From: an uncultured Prevotella sp. | GTDB lineage: Bacteria > Bacteroidota > Bacteroidia > Bacteroidales > Bacteroidaceae | NCBI GenBank assembly: GCA_944319815.1 | Contig: CALUEX010000048.1 | Coordinates: forward strand, 1-64,000 | Length of the DNA: 64,000 bases | Direction of reading: 5' to 3' | Shown here: positions 56,211 to 64,000 of the stretch, one piece after another | Numbering within the stretch: position 1 is the stretch's first letter | Layout of the letters: each line of letters starts with the position of its first letter | Notes under the pieces: model-generated | Told to the model about the DNA's origin: nothing | Databases searched by the model: none | Seen by the model: only the letters and a program-made list of their open reading frames with translations | Position numbers and translations under genes: made by a program

Positions 56211-56876
56211 TCACAATTTTTTCTTTGGCGCAGGTGCTGTCGGCAGACGTTTTTTCGCCTTTACCGTGTCCGGAGCCACCAAGATGCTGTCACCTTCGCT
56301 ATTACCCATCTCACCTTTGACGAACGAGCCTTTTGAATTGCTTATCGTATAATGAGTCATACGTTCATCGCTAAGGAAGTACGTGCCTTCCATCTCCCGG
56401 TCAGGTGTAACAAGCCTTGAATAAACGTAGCTGTAGAGTTCATGTTTATTTTGGTCCCAATAAAGTTCCTCGCTCGAAAAGCGCAAACCATCAACAGTCC
56501 TCACACGCACACGCCCCCTCAATTCCCATAATTTCTGTTGGTCAAAATAGTAAGCAGTGTCACACTGGACGTAAGCCTCGACATGGAACTTTTCGTCAAA
56601 CTGTTCAAGGAATAGCCCTTTTTCGAATATCCAGCGTGAAGGGTTGCGCACTTGATTTACCTCCCAACACTCTGCCACAATACGGTATTTCATCATGCCG
56701 GAATCCGACACGAGCGTATTGACACCGTATGACACCATCATCGAAACCGAATCACGGGGATTTACAGCAGGTGCCGTATGCTCACGTCGCTCTTGGCAAG
56801 CAGACAAGAACAACAACACAGACAAGATGTAAAAAGCGGACCTCAACACAACAACCGGATTTTCACCATCAATCAA
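56211..56876 (-). CDS. lptC: LPS export protein LptC, lipoprotein form
   Basis: 221 residues. The N-terminal signal is followed by lipobox 'LFLSAC', so it is a lipoprotein, unlike the single-helix LptC of E. coli. The beta-jellyroll of LptC/OstA type is seen ('VECWEVNQVRNPSRWIFEKGLFLEQFD', 'ELRGRVRVRTVDGLRFSSEELYWD'). It passes LPS from LptFG to the LptA bridge. The start overlaps the stop of the beta-barrel gene by 8 bp, which suggests translational coupling. Confidence 0.86.
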   Translation of the reverse strand: MIDGENPVVVLRSAFYILSVLLFLSACQERREHTAPAVNPRDSVSMMVSYGVNTLVSDSGMMKYRIVAECWEVNQVRNPSRWIFEKGLFLEQFDEKFHVEAYVQCDTAYYFDQQKLWELRGRVRVRTVDGLRFSSEELYWDQNKHELYSYVYSRLVTPDREMEGTYFLSDERMTHYTISNSKGSFVKGEMGNSEGDSILVAPDTVKAKKRLPTAPAPKKKL

Positions 56877-58173
56877 CTTTCCACTTCATGAACCAACGCT
56901 CATTGAAAGTGAACCCTATATTTATGCGGAACGTGTTTTCTGTAAGCATACCCTTCGCCGCAGAATGTACCCATTGCCCTGATATGTTCAGCATCGAACG
57001 GTTGTTAATGGCATTAATAATAGGTATTCCGAAGCCAACGCTTACACTAATCTCGTCGGGCCCGTCAACACCGTTTATTTTATAATAGGACGTTGCGTAT
57101 GAGACACCGGCCCTGAAACGAATGCGGTCAAAGAACCTGCGGCTCATCTCCTGGTTGCAGAACTCACCGCCAAACGTAAACTTGTAACGGTCTGAATAAT
57201 AATCATCAGCCAACGAGTAAGAAGGAACATCATCAACAACCCTGTAAACGGGATGTTTCACACTTCCCCACTTCTGCAAGGCAAAATCAGCTCCAAGTTT
57301 CAGTCTGTTGGCGTGGTTCCACATAACGCCGGCACCATACGCCGACGGTATTTCAAGCCCATTGTTTACCGTATACGAAGCCGTGTCAGCCACACCCGTA
57401 GACGTATTCGTCGAAATAACCATGCACGTCGGGTCAGAGTTCAATTTATGGCCCAAGCTATAAGTGAGTCCAACCGAAAGAGAGTTCTTCTTGTTCAAGT
57501 TGAACAAATACTGCAAGCCGAAATCCAGTTTGTAACTGCTGACAGTTGCCGTGTAATACTTCGACAACGTATTAATGTAACCGTCGCTATAACTGTTGAC
57601 AACCGAACGGTCAATGTCGCCCCAAAGATATGAGATATTGGCACCTGCGGAAAGGCCTTTAAGAAACTCCCAACCAACGCCCAAATACACTTGATGGACA
57701 CCTCCACTGCCACTATAAGTATTCGTGTAAGTTGTGCTACGGTCGCCGTCAAGAAAATCGCTATAAGAATAATTGTACCCGACATTCGTATAAGGCACAA
57801 TTCCGAAACTGACACCAACGTGCTTGAAAGCACGGAAAGCCGCTACGGCATACTCAAAATCTGCATTGTTGGCGTTCACCTTATGCCAGTTCTCGCTGAA
57901 ATTCGTTATCTGCCCAGACACTCCGGCATCGAAAATGAACGTCAGGGAATCCAATGCGGAATAAGATGCAGGATTTATGAAGTTTACCTGGTTATGCTCC
58001 CTGAAAGCCAATCCCAAACCGTTCATGCCACGGTTAAAACCGCTCGACTGTTCACTCAACAAGCCCAATCCATATTGGCTGTAAGGCGAATTGGTGCCGC
58101 TTTGGGCTACAGCCGAAGCTACGCATACGACAGCCAAGGCAACCGTACCTAATACCTTTTTATAAAAATTCAT
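56869..58173 (-). CDS. Outer-membrane beta-barrel protein (unnamed, FadL/PorV-like)
   Basis: 434 residues with signal peptide 'MNFYKKVLGTVALAVVCVASAVAQ'. Alternating strands with aromatic girdles run to the end ('GGEFCNQEMSRRFFDRIRFRAGVSY', 'TFRINIGFTFNERWFM'), as in Bacteroidetes outer-membrane barrels of the OMPP1/FadL-PorV group. Its role is unknown; the constant neighbourhood with lptC and a foldase suggests envelope biogenesis. First gene of this operon. Confidence 0.8.
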   Translation of the reverse strand: MNFYKKVLGTVALAVVCVASAVAQSGTNSPYSQYGLGLLSEQSSGFNRGMNGLGLAFREHNQVNFINPASYSALDSLTFIFDAGVSGQITNFSENWHKVNANNADFEYAVAAFRAFKHVGVSFGIVPYTNVGYNYSYSDFLDGDRSTTYTNTYSGSGGVHQVYLGVGWEFLKGLSAGANISYLWGDIDRSVVNSYSDGYINTLSKYYTATVSSYKLDFGLQYLFNLNKKNSLSVGLTYSLGHKLNSDPTCMVISTNTSTGVADTASYTVNNGLEIPSAYGAGVMWNHANRLKLGADFALQKWGSVKHPVYRVVDDVPSYSLADDYYSDRYKFTFGGEFCNQEMSRRFFDRIRFRAGVSYATSYYKINGVDGPDEISVSVGFGIPIINAINNRSMLNISGQWVHSAAKGMLTENTFRINIGFTFNERWFMKWKVD

Positions 58174-58431
58174 CTTTGTTCTAATATTCTGTTTTGCCCA
58201 AAACGGACGTCAAAAACGTCTGCAAAGATGCGCATTTTTTCTGAAATATCCAAATCGACATGGAACATACCAGTTAAATAAACCAAAAGTTAAGGTTATT
58301 TTTCATATATCCGCAACCACAATCAGGCTTCGACACGTGCAACCGACAACGCTTTTATCCCCCGGCATGGGTGCAAAATATGTAGTACACCGCCCCATTT
58401 CATCCATGCGCATTACGCGATTCGATTTATG

Positions 58432-58519
58432 AAAGATGCCATTTTACATTGCAAGAAGCCACGTTTTGCCTCATAAAAGGGCACGTTTCATATTGTAGAA
58501 TAGCACATTTTGCAAAGAT
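58432..58519. repeat. 22-bp degenerate repeat array, four units (locus 7)
   Basis: Four consecutive units of exactly 22 bp: cores GATGCCATTTTAC, AAGCCACGTTTTGC, GGGCACGTTTC and TAGCACATTTTGC. Looser units may extend the array to the left (ACCGCCCCATTTC). Confidence 0.75.
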
Positions 58520-58822
58520 GCACGTAAGAAGCTGATATTCAAGGTGCTACACGCCATGCCTGCAGCACGCCTCCAACGCCATAATGCAGTTTCCTTTGCG
58601 TATTATGATTACCTTTTCTTTCTGTGCACAGCAGGCGATGATGGTGTTCACACACTTTATTCGATAAGAACATTACCCAATAAATATTTTTAAGGAAGGT
58701 ATCCATGACTAATAACCGTTGACACATATTTTAATAATACCCGGGCAATTAATGTGACAAGCTCCTCGATGTATATTTGAAAAATTTTGGGACAATAGTA
58801 CGCCTAATTGAGAAATATAAAG

Positions 58823-58830
58823 TATTTTTG
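58823..58830 (+). promoter_or_regulatory. -7 box just before the Lnb-type gene
   Basis: TATTTTTG matches TAnnTTTG and ends 4 bp before the GTG at 58835, so the mRNA would begin at or next to the start codon. Confidence 0.5.
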
Positions 58831-58834
58831 CATC

Positions 58835-60052
58835 GTGAAACTCGTAAGAAATATATGCAAGCTGGCTGTCGTATGTCTTATCTCGCTGATTAGCAACGAG
58901 ATACACGCCGCAAACGACAGCATTCAAGCCAACAACGAGGCTGATTCGATAACAATCAGCCTGCTTACCTGCTCACCAGGCAATGAAGTCTACAGCCTCT
59001 ATGGGCATACGGCAATCAGGTATACCGACTATAGAAAAGGTATAGATGTTGCGGTAAATTACGGCATATTCTCATTCAGCAAACCTTTTTTCGTATTACG
59101 CTTTATCTTTGGCATCACCGACTATGAGATGGGCATAATGCCTTTCGACTATTTTTGTGATGAATACAAGAGCGAAGGCCGGTCAGTTTATGAACAAGAG
59201 CTCAATCTCACAGCAAAGGAGAAACTCGCCTTGCGCGATGCCATTGACACGAATTACTTGCCACAGAACAGGGTCTACAGGTACAATTACTTCTTCGACA
59301 ACTGTACCACACGGGCAAGAGACATCATATTCTCGTGCATTGACGGAAACATAAAGTTCGCAAATGACAAAAAGTCATACCCTTCGTTCCGTGAACTTAC
59401 GCATGAATTCAACGAAGACCACCCATGGGCACGCTATGGCAACGACATCTTGCTTGGCGTCAAGTCTGACAGGAAAACGGACAGGAGCGAACACCAGTTC
59501 CTGCCATATTATCTCATGTACGACTTTGATGTGGCCAGCATCGTTGGCAAGGACGGTTCAACGAGGCCACTGGTGGCGCAAGAAAAGACCGTGATTGAGA
59601 CCAGTGCGATAACTTCAGGCAGCGGCTTTCCGCTTCGCCCGATAGCCTGTGCGTGGATAATATTCGCCGTCGTAGTGGCCGTTTCGGCATTTGAAGCCGT
59701 CAAGAAAAAGAAATTATGGTGGTTCGACACGTTGCTCATGGTATTTTACGGAGGTATGGGCATCGTGATATTCATGATGTTTTTCTCGCAACATCCAACC
59801 ACAAGCACGAACTTACAGATACTATTATTCAACCCACTTCCACTGTTTTTCGCTTACCGTGCCGCAAAACGGGCGATAAAACACAAGCGTGAACCTTTTT
59901 GGAAATATACCGCCATACTGACAATATTGTTCTTCATTGGCGGATTTTTCCAGCATTACGCCGAAGGCACTTACGTCTTGGCATCATCTTTGCTTGTAAG
60001 AAGTGTGTGGAATATTGTTTGCCAAAATCAATACCCCTCAAAGAGACGATGA
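58835..60052 (+). CDS. Lnb-type (DUF4105) membrane protein
   Basis: 405 residues from a GTG (MKLVRNICKLAVV...), with signal peptide at 1-25; the longer frame from a TTG at 58808 would include the -7 box. The periplasmic N-terminal domain has the Lnb/DUF4105 motifs 'LYGHTAIRY' near residue 55 and 'YNYFFDNCTTRARD' near 155, likely the catalytic His and Cys. The C-terminal part holds four membrane helices. Lnb proteins acylate the N-terminus of lipoproteins by transfer between phospholipid and lipoprotein; here that role is inferred by domain only. The stop overlaps the next start (ATGA). Confidence 0.82.
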   Translation: MKLVRNICKLAVVCLISLISNEIHAANDSIQANNEADSITISLLTCSPGNEVYSLYGHTAIRYTDYRKGIDVAVNYGIFSFSKPFFVLRFIFGITDYEMGIMPFDYFCDEYKSEGRSVYEQELNLTAKEKLALRDAIDTNYLPQNRVYRYNYFFDNCTTRARDIIFSCIDGNIKFANDKKSYPSFRELTHEFNEDHPWARYGNDILLGVKSDRKTDRSEHQFLPYYLMYDFDVASIVGKDGSTRPLVAQEKTVIETSAITSGSGFPLRPIACAWIIFAVVVAVSAFEAVKKKKLWWFDTLLMVFYGGMGIVIFMMFFSQHPTTSTNLQILLFNPLPLFFAYRAAKRAIKHKREPFWKYTAILTILFFIGGFFQHYAEGTYVLASSLLVRSVWNIVCQNQYPSKRR

Positions 60053-61488
60053 TTAACAAATACATAACAGCCACGATATTGGCCGCAATCGCTGGAAACG
60101 CAACCGTAGCCCAGATTTCAAGACCTGTGCCACGGCTCGTTGTAAATATAGCCATAGACCAGCTGCGGAGTGACTATATGGAAGCATTCATGCCGTCATA
60201 CGGGACTGGTGGCTTCAGGAAACTGCTGCAAGGTGGCACAGTCTACCAGAATGCGCAATACACCTTTGCTCCCGTTGACAGGGCTTCATCGATTGCATCA
60301 ATAGCCACTGGTACATCACCGTCAAACAATGGTATCACTGGTTTCAAGTGGTTAGACAAGAACACATTAATACCTATAGGCTGTGTTGACGATGGCGACT
60401 ACGACGGGATATTCACCAAGCACAAGTCGTCACCTAAAAACCTGGCAACGACAACAATCAACGACGAGTTGAAAATAGCCACGAACGGGGCGGCGATAGT
60501 ATACAGTATCGCAATGGACAGGGATGCTGCCGTTATTGGGGGAGGACACGCCGCCGACGGTGCCGTATGGTTTGACAAGGATAACTTATGCTGGTGCTCT
60601 TCTAAATACTATTTTAATAAAGCACCACAATGGCTTGAAGGATATAACCTAATATCGGCCAACGCCATAACGGCAGACAACATAAACACTGGCATAACCA
60701 GCATTGCGCTGCAATGTTTGGCGTCCAGCGGCATGGGCAAGGACAACGTTCCTGATATGCTGTCGCTGACTTACGACGCCAAGGTGCCTATAGATAAAGA
60801 CGTACTCAACAAGCAGTTACTGCAATATAAATACATTCAACTCGATAAAGAACTTGAACGTCTTGTCTCTGAGATTGAAAAAAAAGTAGGAAAAAGCAAC
60901 GTCCTGTTTGTCGTCACAAGTACAGGGTATTGTGACGAAATCGACATAGATTACGCGAAGTACCGTATACCAAGCGGCACGTTCTACATAAACCGCACGG
61001 CCAACTTGTTGAATATGTACCTCGGGGCTATTTACGGTCAGGATAAATACGTTGAAAGTTGTTTCTACAACCAGATATTCCTCAACATAAAACAAATTGA
61101 GCAGAAGCGTATCAATACGAGCGAACTACTGAGCAGGGCACAAACATTCATCATGCAGCTGTCTGGTGTCAGCAACGTTTTCACGAGCAAGAACCTTCTC
61201 CTATCCGGCGACGGCAGCAGTTCCAAGTTGCGCAATTGGTTCTTTCCAAACAACTGCGGCGACCTCATAATCGAAGTGTCCCCGGGATGGAAGTTGCTTA
61301 ACGAGGAAAATTTCCAGCAATATACATCAAAAGAAAGCACTATACCGTTCCCACTCATATTTTATGGAACAGGTATCACTACCCAAGAAATAACCACACC
61401 AATAACCATTGACCGGATTGCGCCAACCATAGCAAAATCTATACGCATCAGAGCTCCAAACGCTTGTTCTGCATCACCGTTGTATTAA
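60049..61488 (+). CDS. Alkaline-phosphatase-fold protein, probably without catalysis
   Basis: 480 residues from the ATG overlapping the Lnb-type stop; signal peptide ends near 'TVAQ'. Homologous to PafA-type phosphatases by 'VVNIAIDQLRSDYMEAF' (D37), 'ATGTSPSNNGITG', 'MDRDAAVIGGGHAADGAVWFD' and 'YRIPSGTFYINR'. Key residues are lost: the nucleophile Thr position (nine residues before 'TG') reads Arg78 and the 'NH/GH' His reads Ile82; the T-A-D-H-G metal motif reads 'TSTGY' (290-294); the His of the 'TD-x-x-GH' motif is missing after 'LSLTYD'. It probably binds rather than hydrolyses a phosphate ester. Confidence 0.8.
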   Translation: MINKYITATILAAIAGNATVAQISRPVPRLVVNIAIDQLRSDYMEAFMPSYGTGGFRKLLQGGTVYQNAQYTFAPVDRASSIASIATGTSPSNNGITGFKWLDKNTLIPIGCVDDGDYDGIFTKHKSSPKNLATTTINDELKIATNGAAIVYSIAMDRDAAVIGGGHAADGAVWFDKDNLCWCSSKYYFNKAPQWLEGYNLISANAITADNINTGITSIALQCLASSGMGKDNVPDMLSLTYDAKVPIDKDVLNKQLLQYKYIQLDKELERLVSEIEKKVGKSNVLFVVTSTGYCDEIDIDYAKYRIPSGTFYINRTANLLNMYLGAIYGQDKYVESCFYNQIFLNIKQIEQKRINTSELLSRAQTFIMQLSGVSNVFTSKNLLLSGDGSSSKLRNWFFPNNCGDLIIEVSPGWKLLNEENFQQYTSKESTIPFPLIFYGTGITTQEITTPITIDRIAPTIAKSIRIRAPNACSASPLY

Positions 61489-61547
61489 AAAAAGATTATG
61501 ACAATACAAAAGGTATGTCAGCTGCGAGAATTAAATAATAAATTAAT

Positions 61548-61555
61548 TACTTTTG
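61548..61555 (+). promoter_or_regulatory. -7 box of secA
   Basis: TACTTTTG matches TAnnTTTG, 39 bp before the secA start; the -33 box is unclear. Confidence 0.55.
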
Positions 61556-61594
61556 CACAAAAGTATCACACAAAGAAGAAAACATTAACACAAA

Positions 61595-64000
61595 ATGGGT
61601 TTAAATAGTTTTTTAAAGTCGCTCTTCGGCGACAAATCCACAAGGGACATGAAGCTCATACAGCCCGTGGTAGAGAAAATTAAAGTCGAATATCCCAAAA
61701 TAAAAGCGCTAAGCAACGACGAGTTGCGTGCCAAGACAAAGGAAATACAGAAATACGTACAGGACTCGGCAACCGAGCAGAAAAAGCAAATAGAGGAGCT
61801 AAAGGCAAAAATTGAGGACACGCCCATAGACGAACGAGAGACCATCTTCAATCACATAGACAAGTTGGAGAAAGAAGTCTTGGATTTATACGAAAAGGCT
61901 TTAAACGAAATACTGCCAACAGCTTTCAGCATAATGAAAGACACGGCACGCCGTTTTGCCGAAAATGACGAAGTAACCGTTACGGCAAATGACTTTGACC
62001 GTGAGCTTGCGACAACTAAAGACTTTGTACGCATCGAAGGCGACAAGGCAATATACAGCAACCACTGGATGGCTGGCGGCAATGACATGAAGTGGGATAT
62101 GGTTCACTACGACGTACAGCTTTTTGGCGGCGTAGTTCTCCATCAGGGTAAAATCGCCGAAATGGCAACCGGTGAGGGTAAGACACTCGTCGCCACTCTC
62201 CCCGTATTCCTTAACGCCTTGACAGGCAACGGCGTGCACGTCGTTACAGTAAACGACTATCTTGCAAAACGTGACTCGGAATGGATGGGCCCATTATATG
62301 AGTTTAACGGTTTATCTGTTGACTGCATCGATAAACACCGCCCCAACACTCCGCAAAGACGTAAGGCCTACCAAGCTGATATAACGTTCGGTACAAACAA
62401 CGAGTTTGGCTTCGACTACCTGCGCGACAATATGGCCATATCACCAGCCGACCTTGTACAGCGCAAACATAATTACGCCATAGTCGACGAGGTTGACTCT
62501 GTGCTGATTGACGATGCACGAACCCCCCTTATCATATCTGGCCCTGTACCCAATGGAGACGACCAGATGTTTGAGGAGTATCAACCTTTGGTTGAACGCT
62601 TAGTCGAAGTGCAAAGGAAACTTGCAACACAATACCTTGCCGACGCGAAACAAAAAATAACAGAAGGACGTGAAAAGAACGACCAAAAGTTGCAAGACGA
62701 AGGTTTCCTGAGCCTATATCGCTCGCACAAAGCACTTCCCAAGAACAAGCCGTTGATTAAATATCTGTCAGAAGAAGGAATAAAAGCCGGGATGTTGAAA
62801 ACCGAGGAATATTATATGGAAAACAACAACCGACGTATGCCTGAAGCTGTAGAACCATTGTATTTTGTCGTTGACGAAAAATTGAACTCTGTTGACCTTA
62901 CAGACAAGGGCACGGACTGGTTAGCAAAGCAGGTAAACGACAAAGAGTTGTTCGTTCTTCCAGACATAACCTCACAGCTGTCTGAACTTGAAAACGAGAA
63001 AGACCTTGATGACCAGCAGCGTCTGGACAAAAAAGACAGTTTGTTAAATCACTATGCCGTGCAAAGCGAAAGGGTACACACTCTGCAACAACTACTCAAG
63101 GCTTACACCATGTTCAATAAGGATGACGAGTATGTCGTTATGGACGGTGAGGTAAAAATAGTCGATGAGCAAACAGGGCGTATAATGGAAGGACGTCAAT
63201 GGAGTGACGGTTTGCACCAGGCTATCGAAGCAAAGGAACACGTGAAAGTGAAAGAGGCAACACAAACCTTTGCCACCATAACATTGCAAAACTACTTCCG
63301 TATGTACCATAAGCTGGCAGGAATGACCGGTACAGCAATAACCGAAGCAGGAGAATTTTGGGACATTTACAAGCTCGATGTAGTCGAGATACCGACAAAT
63401 AAGCCTGTCATACGCAAGGATATGGATGACCGCGTGTACAAAACCGCACGTGAAAAATACAATGCGGTAATTGACGAAATTGTTGAAATGCGCAATTCCG
63501 GACGTCCATGCTTGGTGGGAACGACATCCGTTGAAATATCCGAGCTACTCAGTAAAATGCTCCAAATGCGCCACATTCCACATAACGTATTGAATGCAAA
63601 GCTACACCAAAAGGAGGCAAACATCGTGGCCGAAGCAGGTCAAAGCACGCTCGGAAAAGTAACGATAACTGATGCCGACGGGACGACCCACACTGAAGAA
63701 CGTATGCTCGGTGCCGTTACAATAGCAACAAATATGGCTGGACGTGGTACCGACATCAAACTTTCACCTGAAGTCAAGGCTGCCGGTGGACTTGCAATCA
63801 TTGGTACAGAACGTCATGAAAGCCGCCGAGTAGACAGGCAGTTACGCGGACGTGCCGGACGTCAGGGTGACCCGGGAAGTTCAGTATTCTATGTAAGCCT
63901 TGAAGATAAACTAATGCGTCTGTTTGCAAGTGAACGCATAGCCCGCGTGATGGACCGTCTCGGCTTCAAGGACGGTGAGCGTATCGAAAGTCCTATGATT
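61595..64000 (+). CDS. secA: Preprotein translocase ATPase SecA, N-terminal 802 residues (cut by window edge)
   Basis: Motor that drives proteins through SecYEG. The start is the ATG of '[15 protein letters not shown]'; the frame stays open to the last base, so the gene continues beyond the window. Visible parts: Walker A '[14 protein letters not shown]', '[15 protein letters not shown]', '[15 protein letters not shown]', Walker B '[18 protein letters not shown]', an insert typical of Bacteroidetes SecA near residues 330-400 (rich in Lys/Glu), the substrate crosslinking domain, and NBD2 with '[13 protein letters not shown]' and '[16 protein letters not shown]'. Confidence 0.97.
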   Translation, partial: MGLNSFLKSLFGDKSTRDMKLIQPVVEKIKVEYPKIKALSNDELRAKTKEIQKYVQDSATEQKKQIEELKAKIEDTPIDERETIFNHIDKLEKEVLDLYEKALNEILPTAFSIMKDTARRFAENDEVTVTANDFDRELATTKDFVRIEGDKAIYSNHWMAGGNDMKWDMVHYDVQLFGGVVLHQGKIAEMATGEGKTLVATLPVFLNALTGNGVHVVTVNDYLAKRDSEWMGPLYEFNGLSVDCIDKHRPNTPQRRKAYQADITFGTNNEFGFDYLRDNMAISPADLVQRKHNYAIVDEVDSVLIDDARTPLIISGPVPNGDDQMFEEYQPLVERLVEVQRKLATQYLADAKQKITEGREKNDQKLQDEGFLSLYRSHKALPKNKPLIKYLSEEGIKAGMLKTEEYYMENNNRRMPEAVEPLYFVVDEKLNSVDLTDKGTDWLAKQVNDKELFVLPDITSQLSELENEKDLDDQQRLDKKDSLLNHYAVQSERVHTLQQLLKAYTMFNKDDEYVVMDGEVKIVDEQTGRIMEGRQWSDGLHQAIEAKEHVKVKEATQTFATITLQNYFRMYHKLAGMTGTAITEAGEFWDIYKLDVVEIPTNKPVIRKDMDDRVYKTAREKYNAVIDEIVEMRNSGRPCLVGTTSVEISELLSKMLQMRHIPHNVLNAKLHQKEANIVAEAGQSTLGKVTITDADGTTHTEERMLGAVTIATNMAGRGTDIKLSPEVKAAGGLAIIGTERHESRRVDRQLRGRAGRQGDPGSSVFYVSLEDKLMRLFASERIARVMDRLGFKDGERIESPMI

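Larger units (their letters stand above)
58174..58834. other. Divergent intergenic region before the Lnb-type gene
   Basis: About 660 bp, with no supported gene; it holds four clear 22-bp repeat units and the promoters of the two flanking genes. Other reading frames here are short and without features. Confidence 0.6.

Overview
The window comes from a member of the Bacteroidales, most likely a Prevotella-type (Prevotellaceae) gut or oral bacterium. The evidence is the primary sigma factor of Bacteroidetes type, a Rho factor with a long low-complexity insert, Nudix-type AraR control of arabinose use, and many promoters of the TTTG / TAnnTTTG type used by this phylum. Base composition is moderate and gene density is normal. 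About 59 protein genes, one tRNA, RNase P RNA and several structured or repetitive intergenic elements can be supported.

Layout. The left edge cuts an IS982-type transposase. Next, on the minus strand, come galM-galK, then an ABC-F ATPase-grpE-dnaJ-folC run. From 8.4 to 19.3 kb is a plus-strand arabinose module: lipoprotein mutarotase, sodium/sugar symporter, AraR, AraD, AraA and AraB, followed by transketolase and RpiB, so L-arabinose is taken up, isomerised, phosphorylated, epimerised and fed to the pentose phosphate pathway. Housekeeping genes follow: pyk, dinB, engB, an Uup-type ABC-F gene, rho, tRNA-Arg, a truncated rhamnogalacturonan acetylesterase, hisS, purA, a Fur-family regulator, an AlkD-like protein, an M49 dipeptidyl peptidase and an orphan AraC-type regulator. 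The 35.8-43.4 kb stretch holds rnpB, yihY, small membrane proteins, a cupin, an RluA-type pseudouridine synthase, htrA and rpoD. Then come an AlaX-like editing protein, a GH13 amylase and fabD on the minus strand.

From 46.9 to 49.3 kb sits an accessory-looking cassette: its own promoter, a long rod-like RNA/DNA structure, four small genes (zinc ribbon-flavin oxidase fold, DUF3795, DJ-1/PfpI, Cys-rich protein) and a strong terminator. The right part has rplU-rpmA with a structured leader, a PD40 lipid-envelope-type protein, a nucleoside phosphorylase, an esterase, an envelope operon (beta-barrel protein-lptC-PpiD/SurA-like foldase), an Lnb-type protein coupled to a probably dead alkaline-phosphatase-fold protein, and the start of secA.

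The most unusual structure is a family of degenerate 22-bp tandem units found in eight intergenic regions, often between divergent genes. Other points of interest are the rod-like element at 46.92-47.08 kb, the loss of metal ligands in the alkaline-phosphatase-like protein, and an in-frame stop followed by an apparently conserved C-terminus in the Cys-rich protein. No CRISPR array, prophage or recognised defence system was seen.
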